Position numbers and translations under genes: made by a program. A DNA stretch of 64,000 nt. Source: Carallia brachiata (taxonomy: Eukaryota > Streptophyta > Magnoliopsida > Malpighiales > Rhizophoraceae). Within the stretch, counting starts at the first letter, position 1. Every line of letters begins with the position of its first letter. Positions 22,621 to 35,325 of the stretch are shown here, piece by piece. A model generated the notes under the pieces. That model made no database searches. It saw nothing but the letters and a program-made list of their open reading frames with translations, and was not told the DNA's origin. The stretch is from the NCBI GenBank assembly GCA_021464245.1, contig JADCRB010000016.1:692348-756347 (forward strand), in the 5' to 3' direction.

Positions 22621-25600
22621 GTTCAGCAGTTTGTTTGCGGTTTCTTCCCTTGCCTACTTACACCACTTACTTTCGTTTCTCTCTCTTCACTCTTACCTTC
22701 TCTCTAGTTCTTTTCGCTGTTGTAGTATGAGCTCTCCCTTTTGATTGATTGATCCTTTAAATGTTACTTTGGCTAGCTATTTATGATGAGATTTTGGATA
22801 TTTATAATTTTCCTTTCTTTGCAAGTTGGTACCTCCTAGCTAGTAGTTGTGCACCTCTATTAGAACCTGGCAACAGCAGAGTGGAGAAGGGGTGTGGTGG
22901 AGGGGTTGCCTGTGTGGAATATAAATGGATAATATTTCAGTAGTGTAATTATTTTCAAGTAAGGGATTTCCTAGCAGTTAAGGAAATTTTTTCTATGTAT
23001 TTTCACTATTTTTATCCCAACAAAAGTTTCTAAATGTCTTTGGGATATTGGATTATGTATTTTTTGGATTTGAAGGTTTTAGGAGGGATTGGACTGTGGC
23101 TTAGTGGGCTTGCTTGAAGGCCCAGTGAGGATATTGGGTTTCTAAAGACAATGTTACATTGTCTTTCGGTTTCTAATTATACTAGGCTCGTAAAATGGAC
23201 TTGTCCTATATTTAATTTTTACAAATTGGGCTCCTAAACCCTGGTTGCTTTATCATTGTTATTTTTTCACCTTCTCGTTTTAGCATTGGACCAAAGCCCG
23301 ATTCTCTAACAAAGCAAAACTAAAACTAGTGCTTATTGCTCAATGAATCTAATGTTTTTAAGATAACATTATGTAAGAGATTAAGTCAAATCCAGTGGAC
23401 ACTAACTTAGAAAATTAGTCACCGACATCTGTTAGTTTGAGTGGTAAAGAATTTGATTTCCTTTAAAAAGGCCTTAAATTCGAGTCTTATAATATATATA
23501 TATATATAAGTACTCAAAGTACTTTACTTCCTATTGCCGGTCCACCCAGATTGACTCGACTTAGTTGGAGCCCAAAAAGGCTTCTGGATACTGAGAATCT
23601 CATACCAAAAAAAAAAAAAACTTAGAAAATTAGGTTGTACAAAATCGGGTGTCAACATCAATAATGACATTAAAAGCAAATTGATTGAAAAACCAATTGA
23701 ATTTTTTTTTTTTGTCTTAAGGAAATATGCTATTATATTCAACTCATTTTTTATATATGCTTTTGTTTATTCAATTTAATTCTCGTACAAATATTATTTT
23801 TAATACAAAACAATAAAATATCAATATTCATATGTAGTGTGAGTAATAAAACTAATTGTTCTCATAATTTTATTGTTTTCAACGTTTGAGTTACATCAAC
23901 CAACAAAAAACAAAAAAGAAAAAAAAAAGGAAAAAAGAAAAGCTTGTATTACAATATCATTCGTGGCTATATAGTAAGGGTGCATCTGGTTATCTAATCA
24001 AACTGGGGAATTAATGAGATATCATTTAATTACAACGTAGAGAGAAAACATGAAAAAAAGCGGGTGAGAATGAGGGTACTAATAAAGGGTTCAATATATA
24101 CCACTGCAAAATGGACTAATTAGTGGTATCAGCTGCCACAGCTCAGAGAGGATGTGACACTGAGGAAGTCGGATTCATTGCATGGGAGCACAATCCTTTC
24201 GTGGGAATTAAACCCAAACTGTTCCGCCGCATTGTGCATCAATTGCTGGAAAGAAGGATTCTTCAAGTGAGACATTGGAACAACGTATCTCTAAGCTCAT
24301 GAATGCCCACGTATACCACAAAGTGGCCTCTTGGGGCTCTTCTTTCCCTGGCATCAGCGACTTTGATCCCCATATCACTACTTACCGAGTTTAGGGTTTG
24401 CACTGGATGATTTGCTTGTTTTGAAAAGTGTCGTCCGTGTCTTCATAAGTTCAAATATATATATATATGCACGAAAGGACATAATGTTGTGCTTTTTCAC
24501 GCGCAGAAAAGGCAATCCCAAATGTGGACAACGTGCGGTTATTTACAAGGACATTGAGGAAAGGAAGTGACGTGCACCCACAAACAATTTGGCTCGTTTT
24601 TGCGTCATATGAGCCAAATTCACGTGGTTCAGTCAGCATATATACCATCAATTCAAATTTTGCGATCGTAGCTGAATCATACTTCTGTATGTCAATCCCA
24701 ACGTTGACAATGCTCTTGACTAAATATGGGGTGTTCTTACCCTAATACTGAATTTAAAAGATTTAGTGCAGTTGGTTGTTGGTTTAAAATTCGGTAATTA
24801 TTAGGTGGGTTGTAGGGGAGTTAAGTTCGGATTTATCAGCACTCGAATTGTGGATTTTTCCTATAAAAAAGATTAAATAAAAATATTAACAGGTGACTTT
24901 TAATTGTTATATACAATTCTAGCCAGCCTCGATACACAATTATGATGACCTATGTATTAGTGATACACCTTTTTTATTTGTTCATTTAGTTTGTTTTTGA
25001 CTCGAATACATTACATTTAAGAAGTTTATGATGAAATTACTGGGCTTTCTAGCTAATTTAGCTTACTTAAGTTAAATTAACTCAATATCATGAGAGAGAA
25101 AATTAATGGGAACCAATTGAAATAATAAAAATAATATTAATTTATTTGTGTATTATACTAAAAAAAGGTGAATAATTAATTATACACAAGCACATGAAAT
25201 TATAACTCTCTGTTTTTTTTTTTTTTTCCTATTTTAGTTTGTTCGTCTAAATTGCAAAAGAGCGATTCATGAACCGAAGCGAGAATAGCACCACTATTGG
25301 CTGGTTGACATATATCGGCCTCTCAATGAAGATAGAAAAACAGTTTGGCGGTTATCCATAGAACATATTCATTTTCTGTCATAAATAAATGAAATAATAA
25401 AAAAAAAAAAAACAAAAGAAAAGCAAAGAAGAGAAATATTGTAACGAAATATACTTATGAGTTATAACACGCTTCGCAGTGGGGGGATTCGACTGCACAT
25501 GAACATGGGGCAGAAACAGAAATAAAAAGCAAACTCGACAGTTGCGAACAATTAATAGAGATTATTCATTGATAGGACTTCACATGTCCAGAGAAAGAGC

Positions 25601-26545
25601 ACAGTTTTTGAGCTCGTGTGCTGCGGCTAGACTACTGTATATGCGCATGTCTAGTTGACTAAAGTAGTACATATGGCAAAATTAATCACGGTTTCCTTGC
25701 ACTTGGCCACCTCTCACTCACATGCACTAAACACTTTTCCAATGTGGCCATCAGATATTTAGCAACACACATACATCAACCCACCAATCAATGCTCTTTT
25801 CCTTATGCACACTATTAATGTTTGCCAAACTTATATGTAGTCTATATAGATATATCGAACTTAATTAAACAAGGAGAGGAAAATGTGGTATAGAAGTTTG
25901 ACCCATGTATATCTATTATGTTTTGATTCGAATTATTAGACAACTGTTTCACATTAATTATAATCTAAGATGTCAAAAACTTCTCCTTTTTTTTTACTAG
26001 GTGAAATGACAATCATAAAAAAAACATGTTAAGATTAACTAATTAGTGATGTATGAAAGATAAATATATATGGGGGCAAGTTTAGTCAGAGAAGATCAGA
26101 GGACCGGATACCGTCTTTTGGTATTTGTCATCCAATCAAGTTGAAATACTTTGTGTTTTCTTGATGTTTATGATTACACATTGAGGTTAGAGATGAATGA
26201 GGAGGTTAGAATGACTAGAGAACGTGATAGATGGTAGTTATTTGGTAGCAGCATTGATGGGCAATAACTTGTCCCGAAGGTTAGTTAGCGAATCATTTGA
26301 TACCAAAGAGAAGCTTTCTTGCGGAAAGACATAAGGACATCCAAGAACATCCAGAGTACTCAAAGAAGAGATTTCCCTTTGGATAAGATGTCTATGTAGA
26401 ACTTCATCAAATCAAAGAAGAAATGAAGGGATCAAGATAACCCCTAGAGGTAAAGTCCCCTCATATATATCTACTCCAACCTGAAAGTCAAGGGAACACA
26501 TCGACGGTAATTAATGGTTTCTGAAAGAAGAAAGGAAAAAACTTC
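22621..26545. other. Intergenic DNA, mostly unrecognised
   Basis: AT-rich spacer with a TA microsatellite at 23493-23508 and many A/T homopolymers. One coding-like piece lies at 24165-24394 (separate entry). No terminal repeats were found. Confidence 0.5.
24165..24394 (+). pseudogene. Unidentified coding-like fragment
   Basis: Unlike its surroundings, this stretch has balanced composition and reads GFIAWEHNPFVGIKPKLFRR, then HQLLERRILQVRHWNN, a stop, and after a one-base shift MNAHVYHKVASWGSSF and PGISDFDPHITTYRV. The joined text looks like a compact protein segment with one frame shift. I do not recognise the family. It may be an exon of a dead gene. Confidence 0.35.
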
Positions 26546-26769
26546 ATTTCCGGAAGAAGAAGCGTCTGAATTGCTGTCCGAATGCAATTAGGCGGATTCA
26601 ATGTGCAACCGACCGAATTGCATGTGCAACCAATTATAAGAAGAAAATTGATTATTATATTTAGTTGCACATGCAATTCGATTGGTTGCACATGCAATTT
26701 GATTGGTTGCATATTGAATCCAGCTGGTTGCATTCGGGCAGCAATTTAGGCACATTTTCTTCTGGAAAC
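26546..26769. mobile_element. Foldback MITE with long inverted arms
   Basis: The left arm (TTTCCGGAAGAAGAAGCGTC, then GAATTGCTGTCCGAATGCAA) is mirrored by the right arm read on the other strand (TTTCCAGAAGAAAATGTGCC, then AAATTGCTGCCCGAATGCAA). Pairing continues through ATTCAATRTGCAACC and several GCATGTGCAACC repeats to a central AT-rich loop near 26640-26660. The arms are about 100 bases each. There is no coding capacity. Confidence 0.75.
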
Positions 26770-29040
26770 GTAACAGTACTCAGAAAGGAATCAAAGCGTC
26801 AAGCATAACATTCGTATTGGATATTCACCTCCTCGTTAAAGAGACAATTGCGGATTTCCAAGAATACTGTGCTTGCCTCAACTTCCTATCACCTTCTCGC
26901 CACGTGGCAAATCTTGTCCAACAAGTAAGAGCGACAATCCCCAAGAAAGGAGAAGAAGTGTTCTTGAAGGTTGAAGAAAGGAGCCCCAAACTGACCTCTA
27001 CCTCTAGTAGACAAGAACACTAAGTTGTCAATTCAAAGAGTCATATATCAAGCCCCTTATATTATGTCAACAGTTCGCAGACAATTGTAAGAAGTACTTC
27101 AGCAAGATCGGGATTGAACAGGCAAGTCAAATACAGTCTGCCTATCTAAAGAGACTGTGGATTATCACGAACGGGCATCTAAGGACCGTCAACGAGCAGT
27201 AATCCAACAACTCAAGTAGCAAAACAGAAGTACCCACCCCTGAACCAGAGCCCCAGACCTAGCAGATGGCATGAAATTATGGAAAGCATTCGCATGTAAA
27301 AAGAGCTACACTCTTACAAGAACCATCCAAAACGCCAATTGAAGGGGGATAACTTCACCACAAGAAAACAAGTCAAGTTGGGGAATCAGTGAGGAGAAGA
27401 TTTCGGTGAAGTTACTATTTCATTCATAATGATCGGTACAAGTACAAGGATATTAAAAGCAACAAGGAAACTAGGCAGAATCAAGTACAATCTGAGGAAT
27501 CGTGAAGCACAGCGTAGTTAGACACCGGACGATAAATCTTAATAAGCTGCAATAGAGTTTGTAAAGAATTCAGCCCAGCTATTGATCCGAACCTACTGAG
27601 GGACACCTTACCTCCTCAAGACATTTTCATGCCTCTTTAGGCTTGCCAGGTTAGTGAAATCTGGAAGGAATCAATAGCCCGTGATGATCCTGACGTGCAA
27701 CCAACAAATAGGGGAAAGTAATGCAAGGAGGAAAGCCCATCCCAGTACCTCATCATATTCAAAATTGTAACCTTTGTTGAAGCTATAAAAAAACTCATTA
27801 CCCAAAGAGAACGGAGTTGCCAACAGATGTTGCCAAAGAGGCAATAGGATAGCTAATAATCTTGATTAGTAATCAAGCCATTCAATGGAACCCTCAAGCA
27901 CCACCAGCACGGCTAGTGAAATCCATTAACAAGGAATAGCCAACTAAAATCATCCAAGAGAGAGATGGACCAATACCACTAGCTCCTACAACTTCAAACT
28001 CCGTAAGGTAATTGAGAAGCTACCAAGCCAGTGCACATCAGTGCTTGACCCAAATAGAACCTCACACATAAGTAATCAAAGGACATCGTTGCAAAACATT
28101 TCATTATATAAAGGATCATAGGACGTGAAAGCTTCTTACATAAAAGAAAGACATCATTACGTGAACGAACTCATCAACAGTTCATTACATGAAGGGACTT
28201 TTTTATAGAAATGTTGCGTCATACAAAGGAACTTCATTGCAAGAAAAGCATTTTACACGAAGGACTTCATTGCATAAAAAAGGCAAGGACTACAAAATGT
28301 AATGCTCAAGACTTTGGATAAGTTGTTTTGAGGCCTTAAAAAAGACTGCAACTGCTAAAAAAGTAAGACATACATGCTAAATGCACAGACAACTAAGAAA
28401 TGGCCAAAAGAAGGTTAGGAGTATACATTCTAATTACCCAGACAGCTGCCTAGGACCAGTAACTATGACCCCAGGATAAAGAGCCAATAAAGTTAGAGTG
28501 GAGTCTAGCTAACTGGACTGTATTCTAGAGGATGAATGATGACCAATATCGCTAACCAACCTTCAAAGAGAACACTCCAACTCTAAAAAAAACAAAGAGT
28601 ATGGTGTGCCCAAGGTTAGCCAGACAAATAAGTCACCTCTCTGCAAGGCAACGTTAGAGGGTAGCTTTTTTTATGCGAAACCATCGATGGAACCGAAAAA
28701 CCCATAAACAAGATTGGGATCACACCTCAGGAAAGCCAAGTCATGTTTGTAAGAACCTTGACCCAATGCCTATAAAAAGATGCAAACCAAAGGTATAAGA
28801 AGAATTTGTAGACGCCATACCCTAGGAAAAAAAGACAGAGGGTGATAAGTTTAGATTGAATGCCACAAGGAAGGAGTTCCTTAATAAGTTGAGACGTTGG
28901 CTTTAGAACCAAAAGAACGATGTTTTTCTTTCTTCAGTAATCAAGTCTAAAAAATAAAAGTCTTGCATGCATTTTTCTAGGCAAACCCATTAGCTAGGGG
29001 TTTAAAACAAAAGACTACTACTTAGACTATATATGTTTTT
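26770..29040. other. No gene recognised; degenerate short repeats
   Basis: The frame at 26817-27023 has no family resemblance. The part 28080-28300 holds imperfect repeats of TCATTRCATGAAGGACTT and TTCATTGCA(A/T)AAAA. The purine-rich, moderately complex text suggests an old retroelement body, but no domain could be read on either strand. Confidence 0.4.
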
Positions 29041-29164
29041 CTTTCTAAGTGTCCGTTTGGAAACGCTGTCAATTTTTTGTTTCTATTTCTTATTTTTTGT
29101 TTTTCTATTTTTACTGTTTGCTGAATTTTTGTGTTTATTGCTGTCAATTTTTATTTTTTTTCTA

Positions 29165-29519
29165 TAAGAATAAAAAAGTAGATAGAAAAAGGATAGTGAG
29201 AGAATTGGTAAAAAGAGTATGAATAGAGAGAAAAATGGGAGAGAGAGAGAGAGAGGGTAGAGAGAGAATAAATAGAGAGAATGGTACAAAGAGAAAAAGG
29301 AGAGAGAAAGAGAGTAGAAAGAGAATGATAGAGAGAAATAAGAGAGAGAAAGGGTGGAGAAAGAATGAGTATATAGAATGATAGAGAGAGAAAAATGAGA
29401 GAGAGAGGGTAGATAGAGAATGAGTAGAAAGACTGGTAAAGTAAAAAAAAAAAAAGTGAGAGTCTGGGTATAGAGAGAAAAAAGAGAGAGTGTGTGCATA
29501 GACAGAGAATGGTAAAGAG

Positions 29520-29557
<38 letters not shown>

Positions 29558-29850
29558 GTAGAGAGAATGGTAGAGCGAGAAAATTGAGAGAGAGAGGGTA
29601 GAGAGAGAATGGTTGAAGGAGAAAAAGGAGAGAGAGAGTGTGGGTAGAGGGATAATGAATAAAGAGAATGGTAGAGAGAGAAAAAGGAGAGAGAGGGTAG
29701 AGAGAGAATGAGTAGAGAGAGAAATAGTAGAGAGAGAAAATATATAGAGGGATAGAGAGAGAATGAGTAAAGAGAGATATGGTAAAGAAGGTGGATAGAG
29801 AGAGAAAAGATTGTGAGAGAAAGTATAGAAAAGAAAGTAAAAAAACAAAA
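29165..29850. repeat. GA-rich degenerate satellite
   Basis: Nearly 690 bases built from GAGAGAGA interspersed with AATGGTAGAGAGAGAAA-like phrases at irregular spacing, including a pure GA run at about 29521-29551. The minus strand is open for over 200 codons only because the repeat lacks stops; the predicted product is a serine/leucine/phenylalanine polymer and not a gene. It is flanked by T-rich then A-rich DNA (29040-29160; 29860-29995). Confidence 0.85.
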
Positions 29851-30014
29851 TGGGAAAACTATCTTTTATTGTTTTCCCTTTTTTTTTTCTTTGAAAAAAA
29901 ACACTTTTAACTTTTCAACAAAAAGTAAAAACAAAATCAATACCAAACATGTTTTCTGTTTTTTTTGTGAAAAATAAATAAACAATTTAAATCAGTTCAC
30001 AAGTGGTTTTGTAC

Positions 30015-30239
30015 GCACTAGGCCTAATTACGAATGTCAACCCAAATTTGTCCTCTTGCACTTGAATAATGTAAATGCAGACCTGTGGGACCTGCAATCT
30101 TCATGTCCAAGCAAAGTCCACTAAGCCATAAAAAATCACACCAAATGTTGTAGTCTGGCTGCTGGCTAGGCTCACATGAGTAATGTTGGCTATGCTCACA
30201 TGACATGTTTGGGTCAACATGAGTAATTAGGCCTAGTGC
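30015..30239. mobile_element. Foldback MITE
   Basis: The left end GCACTAGGCCTAATTAC is mirrored exactly by the right end, and the pairing continues through ATG(T/A)-TTGACCCAAA. The element is 225 bp with about 33-base terminal inverted repeats. A subterminal CTCACATGA motif recurs at 30171 and 30195. No target duplication is obvious. Confidence 0.75.
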
Positions 30240-31023
30240 ATGCAAGAAGTCCACATGAATGCTTATGACAAGGGTCATAACCATGATATACATAAGGAGA
30301 TTAGGTTAGTCAATTGTTTATAACAAGGGTCGAAGTCATGACACACATAATGCTTCGTTGTTCCTTTAATAAGTTAGCAATAGAAAATTAAAGCACGGTC
30401 AAAGAGGGCAAAAATGTCATCACAAGCATTATTGTAGGTTATGAGGACCCTTATTAAATTCCTAAGAAGAAAGATAATGAGGAATTCATAGAGAACGAGC
30501 TCCAGTGGCCATAGCTGAACTCGGCTCAACACCTAAAATGGTTGCGAGCTAAAGAACAACTTCTAGGAAGGGCCATCTTAGTGAGTTTATATCCAAGTTC
30601 ATACCTTGATCCATAAAGAACCCATAAATCTGATCCAAGCACTTGTAAAAGCATCGGTTGGCGAAAATCGGGTATGGACCACCCTCTCTCCCTCGATCTA
30701 ACATTAGCAGCTTGATTTTTGATTAGAAACATTAATCTCTGAATTAGCTGGGATTCCTTCCAAGTCACCACAGCCTCAAAAAATGCACAAGATTAATGCT
30801 TATTCCTCAAGTTTTCCTCCTACCGACTAACCTAAGACTTCAGTCATAGACTCTTTCCTCTCTCAGCAACCAATTCATTCATGGCCCGTAGATGATATTG
30901 GTTAGCTTCACTTACCTTCTTCTCTATCTCCTCAACAAGATCCCTGAAGTTACCTCCATTCCTCACAAGTGATTGATTTCAATGTGAATCAACTCGAAAG
31001 ACTAAAGGCACTCGAACACCTTC

Positions 31024-33560
31024 CTAGTGTCTAAGAACGAGCTCTCCTATGATGAAGAGTCGCTGCCTGACTTTTTTGTCATAGTATTGTGCCATCTTTT
31101 GGTGGTAAGCTTCTGCTCGGATAGAGGCATGTTCCCATCTTTCTTTGGTGTTGTCAAGACCGTTTTTTAGCAAGTTGTCCTTGTTATTTTCCTCAAAATA
31201 GAGGTTACGCAAACTAGGTTCACCAATAGATGTTGGTACTATGGCTTCAGTCCTAAAGGCTATGGAGAAAGGGGTTTCATTTGTAGCCCATCATGGGGTA
31301 GTTTGGTACGCCAGAGGACTTGGGAAACTTTTCAGCTCAGCCTCCCTTTCTGCAACCTAGGCTTTCCTTAGAGAGGTACTTGACCATGGATTCTTAACTA
31401 GCTTCAAACTCCCTTTTGCTTGTCCCACAACAAGTTGCAAATCGTTGTATACTTACAGTTGTTTGATTTTGAGTGCTCTTGCGATCTCCAATCCTGTGAT
31501 GAGAGCTTCATACTCGACCTCATTTTTAGATGTAGGAAACTGAAATTGTTGAGCGTAATTAATGTAGAATGTAGATTTTGTTTGGTCTTTTGAAGAGTAT
31601 ACCAGCACCACTTCCGTCATTGTTAGACGATCCATCAACGTGTAGGTTCCATGACTTTGGGGCCGTCAGTTGCTAAGTACCACCCTCATTGAGTCAAGAA
31701 CACTTGTTGATAAAATCTACCAAGGACTAGGATTTGATTATAGTGCATGGTTGAAAGCGGATATCAAACTCTTCAAGCTCGATAGACCATTATAGTAGTC
31801 TTTCAGCTACTTCAGGCCTATGTTAGACCAGTCTGAGAAGTTGGTCTGTTAGAATGATGATCTTATAAGCCTGGAAGTAGGGGCACAATTTTCTAGCTAC
31901 TATAACCAGGGAAAAAGCTAACTTTTCGAACTTTGGGGTAGCAAAGTTTGATGGCTTAAAGAATCTTACTGACATAGTACATAGGTCGCTGTACTTTTTC
32001 GACCTCTCAAACAAGAACAGACCTAACCACATGCTGATTTGCCACTAGGTAAAATAAAGATCTTTTTTGGAACAAGCTTGCTAAGTAATGGGAACGAGGA
32101 TAAGTATTGCTTCAGGTGTTGAAAAACGTCTTCACTTTCATCAGTCCACTAGAATTTTGGATTTTATTTAATTAGGAAAAAGAACAGTAGCTGCTTGTCT
32201 CCAAACTTCGGAATGAACTGGCTAAAATATGTGATCATCCCTGTCAAGATTTGCACCTCCCAAGCACTTGTTAGAGGTCGGAAGCGTTGAATGGCTTCGA
32301 TCTTTTTCATGTTTGCTTCGATGCCCCTATCGAAGACTAGGAAACCTAGTAGCTTTCTTGATTAGACTCCAAAGGCACACTTCGAGGGATTAAGCTTCAT
32401 ATCGTAATGGTTCAGGGTCACAAATTTCTCTTCAAGGTCTTGGATGTGCTTGGCAAAATTCTTACTCTTGACAAGCATATCATTAACATAGACCTCCATA
32501 TTTCTGCCAATCCAGGATGGGAACATGTTATTGACAAGTCTTTTATGTGTTGCTCCTACATTTTTTAGACAAAATGACATTACATTATAGCACTATATAC
32601 CTCGTTAAGTGATAAATGAGGTCTTTTCCTGGTCTAGGCTGAACATTGAGATTTGATTGCATCCCAAGAAGGTGTCTATGAATGTCAGGAGTTCGTGACC
32701 GGAGGTTTTGTCTACGAGCTGGTCGATGCAGGGAGCGGATAACAATCTTTTGGGCAGGCTTTGCTAAGATTCGTAAAGTCGACGCACATTCGCCACTTGT
32801 TATTATGTTTCTTGACCATGATGACGTTAGCGAGCCAATCAAGGTACATGACTTTTTGGATAAAACCTGCTTTGAGAAGTTTATCCACTGTTTTTTCGAC
32901 GGTCGCCAACCTGTCAGCCTATATGTTGCATTTCTTCTACTTTACTAGAGGGACGGTGTCGTTGACCTCCAACCTATGCACCGCGACTTCAGGATCAATA
33001 CTAGGCATGTCAGCTAGGAACCATGTGAAGACCTCAGTGTGAGATCACATAAAGGAGATTATATCATCTTTGGCCTTTCCTTCCAATCTCTCCCCAGTCT
33101 GCACGGTTTTTGTGAGATCGTTTGGCTCAAAAAGGACTGGAACCAACCCTTCGGCTAGCATGCCTTAATCTCCTTGTTCTTCAGGCTGATAATCGAGACT
33201 AGCCACATCAATTATTGGTTGCTTTTCTCAACTCTTAATCCATGTAACTGGAGTTCCTGAGCTTTCTTCTAGAATCCCTTGCCTTCCCTAATTCCCCTAG
33301 AGGTGGGGAATTTTAGCTTCAAGAGTTTTGTAGATACCACAACATTGAGAGCTTGCAGTCCCAAACATCCCAATATCATATTATAGAAAAAGGGAAGGTC
33401 GACCACAACAAGCTGGAGTTTAGCTGAGCTCGTAGTGGGAGTTGTCCTTAACACTACTGGGAGCTCGAGGTAACCTCGGGGACGTATGGCTTCACTGGAA
33501 AACCCATAAAGAGGGAAGTTGGCTGCTCGAAGGTCCTCTGTCCTCATCTTCATTTATTTG
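31024..33560 (-). pseudogene. Tat-type pol polyprotein, broken
   Basis: Protease region: LYGFSSEAIRPRGYLELPV then FYNMILGCLGLQALNVVVST. RT: NKWRMCVDFTNLSKACPKD (about 32800) and YVNDMLVKSK (about 32480), where the second residue after Y-V of the catalytic YVDD is N. RNase H: PKFEKLAFSLVIVARKL and IIILTDQ (about 31950-31850). The second RNase H is NEVEYEALITGLEIARALK (about 31500-31450). Integrase tail: TNETPFSIAFRTEAIVPTS (about 31310-31250) and YYDKKVRQRLFIIGELVLRH (about 31080-31024). The text jumps from the second RNase H to the integrase tail around 31330-31430, so roughly 1 kb of integrase is deleted. Stops and shifts are frequent. Confidence 0.85.
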
Positions 33561-33999
33561 AAGGCTTTTGCGTAGATGATATCTACTGAGCTTCCCGTAT
33601 CCACCATGACCCTCTTAACATGAAAGCTGTCCACTCTAAGAGATATAATGAGTGGGTCATCGTGGGGGTATTCAATATCTCAAAGGTCATCGTCGATGAA
33701 TATGATTGGATAATCGTCATCACCTTTACTGTGTCTCTTTTCTTACATATTAAGCACTCATTGTTGAGGAGAAGCAGGGGCTCTTTGTGCACAGCTTGGG
33801 GGTCTACCTAAGATAATATGAATAGTGCCTCTGGGAGGGATCGTCTCTAGTGGTGGAGGTGTTCGTTCCCTATTACAACCTCTACGCTGGGAATGAACTT
33901 GAGGTTTACCTTGATCGCGCCCTGATTCTTCCCCTCTCATAAGACGCTGATCTAACTATTGTTGCGAAGAGTTTTGGACGTACTCTCACAAGTAGCCCT

Positions 34000-34820
34000 G
34001 CCTAATTAGTCTCTCTACCTCGTTGAGAAGACCGATGCATTCATTGGTATCATGGCCGCGGTCGCAATTAAACTAGCAGTACTTGTTCATATTCCTCTGA
34101 TTTGATTTGCCTTTTATTTTGGATGGAGCAACTAGGAGTTCTTATCCTGGACTTCTAACAGCACTTGAGAAAGCAAAGACGTCAAGGTAGTATAATTGGA
34201 GTACCTTATTTCCTTTGAGCTATCTTTCCTTAAGACAAAACGTCTCCTAAAGGAAGGCAAGCTCTAGGAAGAATTTTTGCCCTTGTTTCCTTGTTGTTTC
34301 TTAGATCGCTCATGAGTCTGTCCCAGTGGACAATCCTCAGTGACCCGAGACCCTAAGAGCGCATCCCGAGCTCGATTGGCTTCTTCAGCATTGATGAATT
34401 ACTGGTGGTCACTGTTTTAGAGGTCAAATCCTCAATATTCAACATTTATACATTAAACCGAGCCACATACTCTTGCAAGGACTCATCTTCCCTCTGTTGG
34501 AGTAGCATCAGAGTAGTGAAATTCTTCTTATGCTGCTTACTGGCAGCGAGCCTAGCGATAAACTACCAAGTTGCACAAGACTTCTAATAGAGTAAGGGAA
34601 GAGAGAAGAGATACCATCAATAAGCTGGCCCTTTGAGAGTTGTCAGAAGGCTTTGCATATCGTGGCGAGGAGTCGCTTCCCTAAGTTGGACGGGATGCAT
34701 GTCGCTCCCTTTTCTAGTGTTGTGACAGCTGAATGGCACATCTTCACCTAGATGGATGGGCCTCAACTCATATCCTTCCTCTCCTGAGGTTTGATCAATA
34801 ATTCTGGACATCGCCCTCCT
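34000..34820 (-). pseudogene. Tat-type gag, broken
   Basis: The minus strand reads RLAASKQHKKNFTTLMLLQQ then REDESLQEYVARFN (about 34560-34450), the hallmark of Ty3/gypsy gag (QREGESLRxYVxRFN). Upstream, 34617-34811 is N-terminal gag-like text. It is followed by stops before the protease region. Confidence 0.75.
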
Positions 34821-35305
34821 AATGCTACTGGGCCTGGGTTTGAATTCCTTCCCCTGCCGTGGCAGTGTCCCGCTATGCTTAGTTTTGTATGGCTTCTAGA
34901 TTTTGATCCCCGAGAGCAGAAGTTGCTTAGGACGGAAAGAAGGCATTCAATGTCGCATGTACGGCTTCCATGCAACTCTCCAGGTTGTCAAGTCTCTTTG
35001 TCGAGGCATTCTCTAGGAATGTAACCTATCTATGCTCCCTCATCTGCCCAATCCCTGCCTAGTGAGTGTTGAAGGTTCGAGAAAAAGAGAAAACTGATTT
35101 TCCTTACCTTGGTCACCAGACGAAGGATCTGGTTGGTTGCACATCACTGATTTGGCCAAGAAGAAAAGAGTGATAAGGTTAATTGAGTCCATAGGAATGC
35201 CAGTGAGGCTTTTCTGTTAGGAAAAAGAGTTTATCTTCTAGTTAGAAACAACTTATCAATAAAAAGAGAAGAGAAAGAAGATGGCAGAGCTACACAACTT
35301 TTTGT

Positions 35306-35323
35306 TTCCCACAGATGTGGCCA
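35306..35323 (-). other. Primer binding site of the Tat-type element
   Basis: The minus strand reads TGGCCACATCTGTGGGAA two bases after the LTR end, close to the TGGCGCCGTCTGTGGGAA site common in plant gypsy elements. The match is imperfect at the GCG. Confidence 0.75.
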
Positions 35324-35325
35324 AT

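Noticed and set aside
29083..29848. Minus-strand open frames of 138 and 228 codons, rich in Ser, Leu and Phe
   Set aside because: They are translations of the GA-rich satellite, which has no stop codons in these frames. No domain or gene structure.
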